From Flammeovirgaceae bacterium (GTDB lineage Bacteria; Bacteroidota; Bacteroidia; Cytophagales; Cyclobacteriaceae), in the NCBI GenBank assembly GCA_022616575.1, contig JAKEEN010000008.1, forward strand, positions 1-11,746: DNA of 11,746 nt, given 5' to 3'. The notes under the pieces are model-generated. The model had not been told where the DNA came from. It saw only the letters and a list, made by a program, of their open reading frames with translations, and ran no database searches. Of this stretch, positions 6,549-11,746 are shown in pieces. The translations under genes and the position numbers were made by a program. Every line of letters begins with the position of its first letter. Position 1 is the stretch's first letter.

Positions 6549-6556
6549 TACCTTAG
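6549..6556 (+). promoter_or_regulatory. Possible -7 box for the permease gene
   Basis: TACCTTAG matches TAnnTTTG with one mismatch and lies 25 nt before the GTG start. No TTTG-like -33 box is seen 18-20 nt upstream, where the right arm of the heptad repeat lies. Read-through from the upstream gene is the alternative. Confidence 0.3.
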
Positions 6557-6581
6557 CACGGTATTTGAACACAAAAATGCT

Positions 6582-8240
6582 GTGAAAAAACTCGATAAGC
6601 TCATTCTCTCTTCCTTTTTAGGGCCCTTCATTATCACATTTTTGGTTGTTGTGTTCATCCTCCTTACACAACACATGCTTAAGTATTTCGATGACATCAT
6701 TGGTAAGGATTTGGGATGGAGTGTATTAAGTCAATTACTCTTTTACTTCGGCATTTTTATGACTCCTGTGGCTATGCCCTTGTCGGTCTTGCTGGCATCC
6801 CTCATCACCTTTGGAAATCTGGGCGAGCACTTCGAATTAACAGCCATTAAAAGTTCGGGTATTTCATTGGTTCGTGCACTTCAACCGATTTTCTTCTTCG
6901 TTATCCTCTTAACAGGAATTGCTTTTTATGTCAACAACAACCTGGTGCCCAAAGCGGCTCTCGAAGCCTATAGCCTAATGTGGGATATTAAACAACAGAA
7001 ACCGTCATTGGATTTGCGCGAGGGAGCTTTTTACAATGGCATCCCCGACATCAGCATTAAAGTAAATAAGAAATATGCCGATGGTGAATCGCTTAAAGAT
7101 GTAGTTATATACGACCATCGCAAACATGATGGCAACAAAGATGTTACGGTAGCAGATTCAGGAAGAATGTACACGATATTAAATGATCGGTATTTGACCC
7201 TGGAACTCTACAATGGCTACAACTATCAGGAGAGTGGAAGCAGGGAAGTCACCGGTCGCTCGAAATCAGGAACCAGTACACTGGCAAGAAGTAAATTTGC
7301 CAGAACACAAGTTGTTTTTGACCTGTCGTCATTTCAATTATCACGCACCGATAAGAAGTTCTTCCAGGGGAATCGCATTATGCGTAACCTTTCTCAATTA
7401 GATGAGGATATAGACTCAGTACGAAAGCAATTAGAGAGTCAGCAAGTGAGTTTCTATGCCAAGTCATTCTCGTTTTTTGATTTTTATGGTCTTACGGATT
7501 CCCTTTCATTACCAGGATCGTTGCATTTGAGCAATGCTGAACGGGATTCAATCATGAAGATTTACAGACCAACCTATTCACAACCCGAGCCTGAGCAACA
7601 GATTACAACTATAAAACCGGACAAAGTAACTCAGGATATTGTTGAAAAGGAGAAACCAAGCCGCATAAGAAGAAAACCCATGGTAAGTAAGTCAAGAATC
7701 ATTCAGCCACCTGCCAACAAGAAAGTAGTACTCACGGACTCTGCAATCACTGCAAAAATTGATAGCCTGATCAACATAAATCCAACCCAGGATGTATATG
7801 CAAGTGCTGCCGGGCGTGCCCGGGAAAATAAGAACCAACTTTCAGCCAATACAACCACTATCGATACTTACAATACTGAACTGAGGGTCTTTAGAATTCA
7901 ATGGCATAAGATTATTTCCAATTCGTTGGCTTGTATTGCCATGTTCCTGATTGGAGCGCCCTTGGGGTCCATTATTAAAAGAGGGGGATTAGGAGTACCT
8001 TTTCTGGTCTCTATTCTGTTTTTTATCATCTTCTACCTGCTTACTATGCAAGGGGAGAAGTGGGCTAAAGAAGGAATTATAAGCGTGGAATTGGGTGTTT
8101 GGCTGGCTGACCTGGTACTCCTGATTATAGGTATTTCGTTTTTGCGCCAAGCCAGACGCGATGCCCGTCTTTTTGAGTCTGATTACTACTTCGTATTGTG
8201 GGATAAGTTGGTGAAGAGATTCGAGCCTAAATCGACATAA
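6582..8240 (+). CDS. LptF/LptG family permease, long form
   Basis: Inner-membrane permease of 552 residues in the YjgP/YjgQ (LptF/LptG) family, whose characterised members form the LptB2FG transporter that extracts lipopolysaccharide from the inner membrane. Six membrane segments are visible, at about 13-31, 53-78, 101-118, 444-464, 469-488 and 503-520. Conserved stretches flank them: LASLITFGNLGEHFELTAIKSSGIS after the second, and IGAPLGSIIKRGGLG between the fourth and fifth. The periplasmic domain (about 120-440) is far longer than in E. coli LptF/LptG (about 360 residues in total), with a charged, Pro- and Lys-rich part at 330-385. Translation starts at GTG; the nearby ATG at 6577 reads ATG-CTG-TGA and cannot be the start. 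Whether it corresponds to LptF or LptG cannot be decided here. No lptB is nearby. Confidence 0.9.
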   Translation: MKKLDKLILSSFLGPFIITFLVVVFILLTQHMLKYFDDIIGKDLGWSVLSQLLFYFGIFMTPVAMPLSVLLASLITFGNLGEHFELTAIKSSGISLVRALQPIFFFVILLTGIAFYVNNNLVPKAALEAYSLMWDIKQQKPSLDLREGAFYNGIPDISIKVNKKYADGESLKDVVIYDHRKHDGNKDVTVADSGRMYTILNDRYLTLELYNGYNYQESGSREVTGRSKSGTSTLARSKFARTQVVFDLSSFQLSRTDKKFFQGNRIMRNLSQLDEDIDSVRKQLESQQVSFYAKSFSFFDFYGLTDSLSLPGSLHLSNAERDSIMKIYRPTYSQPEPEQQITTIKPDKVTQDIVEKEKPSRIRRKPMVSKSRIIQPPANKKVVLTDSAITAKIDSLININPTQDVYASAAGRARENKNQLSANTTTIDTYNTELRVFRIQWHKIISNSLACIAMFLIGAPLGSIIKRGGLGVPFLVSILFFIIFYLLTMQGEKWAKEGIISVELGVWLADLVLLIIGISFLRQARRDARLFESDYYFVLWDKLVKRFEPKST

Positions 8241-8257
8241 TCAGTTTGCTGTCATTT

Positions 8258-8381
8258 GTTAATTGTTAGTTAGATGTGAGCAAGGGTTTGGGGCTCGGCA
8301 AGTTGTTTCTACTCAATCCTCAAAAGGAAGCTTCGTGTCCAAACGCACACCCCAATCAACTATTAACGAATAACGATTAAC
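8258..8381. repeat. Heptad inverted-arm element B
   Basis: The left arm has GTTAATT and GTTAGTT (8258-8271). The right arm has four in-phase units ending in AAC: AATCAAC (8354), TATTAAC (8361), GAATAAC (8368) and GATTAAC (8375). The reverse complement of 8359-8381 matches the left arm of element A (6446-6468) at 22 of 23 positions, so A and B belong to one family. The core of about 82 bp contains GAAGCTTC (8327-8334) and TTTGGGGCTCGG; element A's core has GAAGCTT and TTTGGG too, but the cores do not align well overall. It starts 17 nt after the permease stop and ends 5 nt before the rpsO -33 box. Confidence 0.75.
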
Positions 8382-8386
8382 GGTTT

Positions 8387-8418
8387 TTTGCATTTCAAAT
8401 GCCCTTTTTATACCTTTG
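8387..8418 (+). promoter_or_regulatory. Bacteroidota-type promoter for rpsO
   Basis: TTTG (8387-8390), a 20-nt spacer and TACCTTTG (8411-8418) match both Bacteroidota boxes exactly. The predicted transcript starts near 8424, giving a leader of roughly 23 nt before rpsO. That leader would be too short for an elaborate leader structure such as the S15-binding pseudoknot known in E. coli. Confidence 0.75.
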
Positions 8419-8446
8419 CCGCTTGAAATTAAAGTAGTAAACTAAA

Positions 8447-8719
8447 ATGCTGACAAAAGAAACAAAGAAAGAGATTTTTAAGAAAAGCGGTCACGGTAAG
8501 TCTGCCACAGACACCGGTTCAGCAGAATCTCAAATTGCACTCTTCACCAAGCGCATCAATGAGCTAACTGAGCACTTGAAAGTAGCAAAAAAGGACTTTT
8601 CAACTCAACAAGGCCTTTTAAAGTTGGTAGGTAAGCGTAAAAAGCTCCTCAACTATTTGCAGAGCACCGACATTACCCGTTACAGGGCTGTTCTCACCGA
8701 CTTAGATCTCAGAAAATAA
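8447..8719 (+). CDS. rpsO: 30S ribosomal protein S15
   Basis: Ribosomal protein S15, 90 residues, close to the family's usual 89. It binds the central domain of 16S rRNA early in small-subunit assembly. The family pattern is clear: an N-terminal helix, then [23 protein letters not shown] (about 22-44), the conserved lysine-rich turn [13 protein letters not shown] (about 59-71) and the end [16 protein letters not shown]. The start is the first ATG after the promoter and gives the normal length. It precedes pnp in the same direction, a gene order conserved widely in bacteria. A terminator-like hairpin separates the two, so pnp is probably transcribed partly by read-through. Confidence 0.98.
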   Translation: MLTKETKKEIFKKSGHGKSATDTGSAESQIALFTKRINELTEHLKVAKKDFSTQQGLLKLVGKRKKLLNYLQSTDITRYRAVLTDLDLRK

Positions 8720-8737
8720 GAATATCAATATGCACCC

Positions 8738-8763
8738 AGGGGACCAAACAAGGTTCCCTTTTT
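8738..8763 (+). terminator. Terminator-like hairpin between rpsO and pnp
   Basis: AGGGGACC (8738-8745) pairs with GGTTCCCT (8752-8759) in an 8-bp stem with one G-U pair and a 6-nt AACAAA-type loop, followed by four more T (8760-8763). The stem and T-run are adequate for an intrinsic terminator, though the T-run is short, so partial read-through into pnp is plausible. Confidence 0.65.
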
Positions 8764-8775
8764 GCATTTAAACAC

Positions 8776-8792
8776 GTAGCGGTTCGCGCTAC
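8776..8792 (+). promoter_or_regulatory. Hairpin in the pnp leader
   Basis: GTAGCG (8776-8781) and CGCTAC (8787-8792) form a perfect 6-bp stem with the 5-nt loop GTTCG, ending 10 nt before the pnp ATG. There is no T-run, so it is not a terminator. It would lie over or next to the ribosome footprint and could affect pnp translation or mRNA stability. In E. coli the pnp leader is a site of RNase III and PNPase autoregulation; a similar role here is only a guess. Confidence 0.4.
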
Positions 8793-8802
8793 ACTATCTA
8801 TT

Positions 8803-10959
8803 ATGAAACCTACTGTAATTACAAAATCATGTCTCCTCCCGGATGGAAGAGAAATCACTATTGAAACCGGTAAATTAGCCCGTCAGTCAGACGGTTCGGT
8901 TGTTTTAAAAATGGGCAATACCATGTTGCTCGCTACGGTTGTATCTGCACAAGAGGGCGTAGAAGGTGCAGACTTCCTGCCTCTATCAGTTGACTATCAG
9001 GAAAAATTCGCTTCCACGGGTAAAATCCCCGGGGGGTTTTTAAAGCGTGAAAGCAAACTGTCTGATTATGAAATCCTGATCAGTCGTTTGGTTGACCGTG
9101 CCATTCGTCCACTTTTCCCAGATGATTACCATGCTGAAACTCAAGTAATGATCTACTTGATTTCAGGCGATCCAGGTGCCTTGCCCGATTCATTAGCTGC
9201 CTTTGCTGCCTCAGCCGCATTATCTGTTTCTGATATTCCCTTTCAGGGACCAATCTCTGAAGTACGTGTTGCCAGGGTAAATGGAAAATTTGTGATCAAT
9301 CCTTCTTTAAAGGATAAGGAAAGTGCCGACATTGATTTGATCGTTGCTGCATCCCTTGAGAATATTTTGATGGTAGAGGGAGAGATGAAAGAAGTATCAG
9401 AGGATGATATGATCGAAGCCCTTCGTGCAGCCCATGATGCTATTAAAGTTCAATGCAATCTTCAAATTGAATTAGCCAAGGCGGCTGACAAAACAGTAAA
9501 GCGTACATACGATCACGAGGAAAAAGATGAAAACCTGAAAAAGGAATGCTATGATCTTTTCTATGATAAAGTCTATGCCCACGCCAGAAAGCAATTGACT
9601 AATAAGAAAGAGAGAAGTGAAGGCTTTAAGGCTATTCTTGATGAATACATTGATTCTTTACCTGAAGACACTACTGTTAATAAGGACCTTGTAAAGCGTT
9701 ACTTTAAGGAAATCAACAAGAAAGCAGCGCGCAACCTGGTTCTTAATGAAGGCGTGCGCTTAGATGGGCGTAAGACTAAGGAAATCAGACCCATATGGAG
9801 TGAAGTGGATTATCTTCCTTCAGCACATGGTTCAAGCGTCTTTACCCGCGGTGAAACCCAATCGTTAACCACAGTTACCTTAGGTACTAAACTTGATGAG
9901 CAAATGATTGATGGTGCCATGTATGAGGGCTCTAATAAGTTCATTTTGCATTATAACTTCCCGGGTTTTTCTACGGGTGAAGTAAAGCCCAACAGAGGTC
10001 CCGGAAGACGCGAAGTCGGCCACGGTAACCTGGCGCTTCGTGCATTGAAACAGGTACTTCCTTCGGATGCTGAAAACCCATACACAATTCGTGTAGTATC
10101 TGATATTCTGGAATCTAACGGGTCGTCTTCAATGGCTACTGTTTGTGCGGGTGCCTTAGCGCTGATGGATGCTGGTATTCCTATTAGCGGACCTGTTTCA
10201 GGTATTGCTATGGGTATGATCTCTGATTCCGAAACTGGCAAGTATGCTATCCTTTCTGATATTCTTGGTGACGAGGATCACCTCGGTGATATGGATTTCA
10301 AAGTTACCGGTACGGATAAAGGTATTACGGCTTGCCAAATGGACTTAAAAGTTGATGGACTGACTTTCGAAGTAATGAAGGAAGCGTTGATGCAGGCGAA
10401 AGAAGGCCGTACCCATATTCTAAATGAGATGAAGAAGACCTTGAGCGCTCCTAAAGGAGACCTCAAACCTCATACCCCAAGAGCTGAAACGGTTGTGATC
10501 GACAAAGAAATGATCGGTGCGGTAATTGGTCCGGGTGGAAAAGTAGTACAAGACATTCAAAACACAACGGGCGCTACCGTTGTTATTGAAGAGAAAGATG
10601 GCAGAGGCTATGTAAACGTATTCGCCACCAGCAAGGAAATCATGGAAGCTGCTTTAAGACGTATTAAAGGTATTGTCGCTGTTCCCGAAGTAGGGCAAGT
10701 GTACGATGGAAAAGTGAAATCGATTATGCCTTTCGGAGCGTTTGTGGAATTTATGCCTGGCAAAGATGGTTTATTACACATCTCCGAGATTAAATGGGAA
10801 CGTCTCGAAACGATGGATGGGGTCATGGAAGTTGGTGAAGAAGTGAAAGTAAAACTTATCGAAATCGATAAGAAAACCGGGAAATTCAGACTTTCAAGAA
10901 AGGTGTTGTTACCAAGACCTCCCAAGAAAGAAGAAAGCGCTCCGGCTGCTCAGCAATAA
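8803..10959 (+). CDS. pnp: Polyribonucleotide nucleotidyltransferase (PNPase)
   Basis: 3'-to-5' phosphorolytic exoribonuclease that degrades RNA to nucleoside diphosphates and can add tails in reverse. The protein has 718 residues, full length for the family. Domains in order: first RNase PH-like domain (about 10-150, with [15 protein letters not shown] and [12 protein letters not shown]), an alpha-helical linker (about 160-310), the catalytic second RNase PH-like domain (about 315-545, with [29 protein letters not shown] at 438-445 and [11 protein letters not shown] at 488-498, where D490 and D496 are the expected metal ligands), a KH domain (about 565-622, with IGPGGK at 575-580) and an S1 domain (about 628-700). 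The tail is Pro/Lys/Glu-rich. It acts as a trimer in the cytoplasm. No convincing promoter of its own was found in the 83 bp after rpsO. Confidence 0.98.
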   Translation: MKPTVITKSCLLPDGREITIETGKLARQSDGSVVLKMGNTMLLATVVSAQEGVEGADFLPLSVDYQEKFASTGKIPGGFLKRESKLSDYEILISRLVDRAIRPLFPDDYHAETQVMIYLISGDPGALPDSLAAFAASAALSVSDIPFQGPISEVRVARVNGKFVINPSLKDKESADIDLIVAASLENILMVEGEMKEVSEDDMIEALRAAHDAIKVQCNLQIELAKAADKTVKRTYDHEEKDENLKKECYDLFYDKVYAHARKQLTNKKERSEGFKAILDEYIDSLPEDTTVNKDLVKRYFKEINKKAARNLVLNEGVRLDGRKTKEIRPIWSEVDYLPSAHGSSVFTRGETQSLTTVTLGTKLDEQMIDGAMYEGSNKFILHYNFPGFSTGEVKPNRGPGRREVGHGNLALRALKQVLPSDAENPYTIRVVSDILESNGSSSMATVCAGALALMDAGIPISGPVSGIAMGMISDSETGKYAILSDILGDEDHLGDMDFKVTGTDKGITACQMDLKVDGLTFEVMKEALMQAKEGRTHILNEMKKTLSAPKGDLKPHTPRAETVVIDKEMIGAVIGPGGKVVQDIQNTTGATVVIEEKDGRGYVNVFATSKEIMEAALRRIKGIVAVPEVGQVYDGKVKSIMPFGAFVEFMPGKDGLLHISEIKWERLETMDGVMEVGEEVKVKLIEIDKKTGKFRLSRKVLLPRPPKKEESAPAAQQ

Positions 10960-11016
10960 TTGAAAGTGTCGTTTTTTAAACTAAATTGAACGAAAATCCG
11001 TAGGTCTGTATAGCGC

Positions 11017-11746
11017 ATGAGACAACTAAAGATCAGTAAACAAATTACTAACCGCGAGAGCCAGTCGCTGGATAAGTATCTTCAGGAAATTGGTAAGGTG
11101 GATCTGTTAACTCCCGATGAAGAAGTGGAGTTAGCCAAGCGTATTAAAGAGGGCGACCAGATTGCTCTTGAAAAGCTTACGAAAGCCAACTTACGCTTCG
11201 TGGTGTCGGTAGCAAAACAATATCAGAATCAAGGTCTTTCATTAGGGGATTTGATTAACGAAGGAAACCTCGGGTTGATTAAAGCAGCCCAGCGTTTCGA
11301 TGAGACACGTGGTTTCAAATTCATTTCGTATGCAGTATGGTGGATCCGCCAATCGATCCTACAGGCGTTGGCTGAGCAATCCCGTATCGTGCGCCTTCCC
11401 TTGAACCGCGTAGGTTCACTGAATAAAATTTCTAAAACATTTTCTGAGCTTGAGCAGAAGTATGAACGCGAGCCTTCACCCGAAGAACTTGCTGAAGTAC
11501 TGGATGTAACTACCGCTGAAGTTGTTGACACCATGAAGATCTCAGGTCGTCACGTTTCGATGGATGCACCGTTTGTGCAAGGTGAAGAAAACAGTTTACT
11601 CGATGTACTTGAAAACGACAGTGAAGAAACCCCAGACTCCGGTCTGATGAATGATTCACTTCGCAAAGAAGTACAACGTGCACTGTCGACCCTTACTCAA
11701 CGTGAGGCAGATGTGATCACCCTTTACTTTGGCTTAAATGGTGAAC
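11017..11746 (+). CDS. rpoD: Primary RNA polymerase sigma factor, 3' end outside window
   Basis: N-terminal 243 residues of a sigma-70 family primary sigma factor; the frame is still open at the right edge. It starts [21 protein letters not shown], with no long region 1.1, as in the short (about 287-residue) Bacteroidota RpoD, so roughly 45 residues are missing. Region 1.2 is [22 protein letters not shown]. Region 2 holds [35 protein letters not shown] and the -10-type recognition segment [16 protein letters not shown]. Region 3 begins [17 protein letters not shown], and region 4 starts at [18 protein letters not shown]. The rest of the region 4 helix-turn-helix lies outside. It directs RNA polymerase to the TTTG/TAnnTTTG promoters seen in this window. 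It follows pnp after 57 bp and may be partly co-transcribed. Confidence 0.97.
   Translation, partial: MRQLKISKQITNRESQSLDKYLQEIGKVDLLTPDEEVELAKRIKEGDQIALEKLTKANLRFVVSVAKQYQNQGLSLGDLINEGNLGLIKAAQRFDETRGFKFISYAVWWIRQSILQALAEQSRIVRLPLNRVGSLNKISKTFSELEQKYEREPSPEELAEVLDVTTAEVVDTMKISGRHVSMDAPFVQGEENSLLDVLENDSEETPDSGLMNDSLRKEVQRALSTLTQREADVITLYFGLNGE

Noticed and set aside
11001..11008. TAGGTCTG as a -7 box for rpoD
   Set aside because: It has one mismatch, no -33 partner at proper spacing, and would leave only a few bases before the ATG. Read-through from pnp is at least as likely.
9951..11534. Minus-strand open frames across pnp and rpoD
   Set aside because: They are shadows of highly conserved plus-strand genes; low-complexity Ser/Pro/Thr-rich translations are typical of antisense frames.

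Overview
The window looks like chromosomal DNA of a Bacteroidota bacterium, probably from the Cytophagales (the order is inference). Grounds: a TonB-dependent receptor followed by a DUF4249 lipoprotein, a START-like protein of a Bacteroidota-type family, a short primary sigma factor of the Bacteroidota kind, and several promoters of the form TTTG-N18..20-TAnnTTTG instead of the E. coli -35/-10 pattern. Most of the window is housekeeping; the unusual material lies between genes.

Layout. 3-1730 (+): the 3' end of a TonB-dependent outer-membrane receptor and a DUF4249 lipoprotein 3 nt downstream, a surface-uptake pair. 1731-1789: a convergent junction holding a 7-bp tandem repeat. 1790-5427 (-): a glycolysis block transcribed pgi, pfkA, then a ROK-family sugar kinase (probable glucokinase), covering glucose to fructose-1,6-bisphosphate; pfkA and the kinase overlap by one base, and pfkA seems to have its own promoter. 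5428-6025: the most unusual stretch. It holds a tRNA with anticodon CAT, a GIY-YIG nuclease gene broken by a one-base frameshift, a palindrome carrying that gene's stop codon, and a second copy of the tRNA T-arm 327 bp downstream of the first. I read this as a decayed mini-element inserted at the tRNA 3' end.

6026-8240 (+): a START-like protein and a long LptF/LptG-family permease. 8447-10959 (+): rpsO (ribosomal protein S15) and pnp (polynucleotide phosphorylase), separated by a terminator-like hairpin and a second hairpin just before pnp. 11017 to the right edge: rpoD, the primary sigma factor, cut off by the window end.

The gaps before the permease gene and before rpsO each hold a related module: AT-rich heptads (GTTAnnn) on the left, their reverse complements on the right, and a non-repetitive core of about 60-80 bp. 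One arm of the first matches the opposite arm of the second at 22 of 23 positions. With the TCTAAAA array at 1755, three of the gene junctions here carry 7-bp periodic repeats close behind a stop codon. I could run no database search; family assignments rest on recognised motifs.
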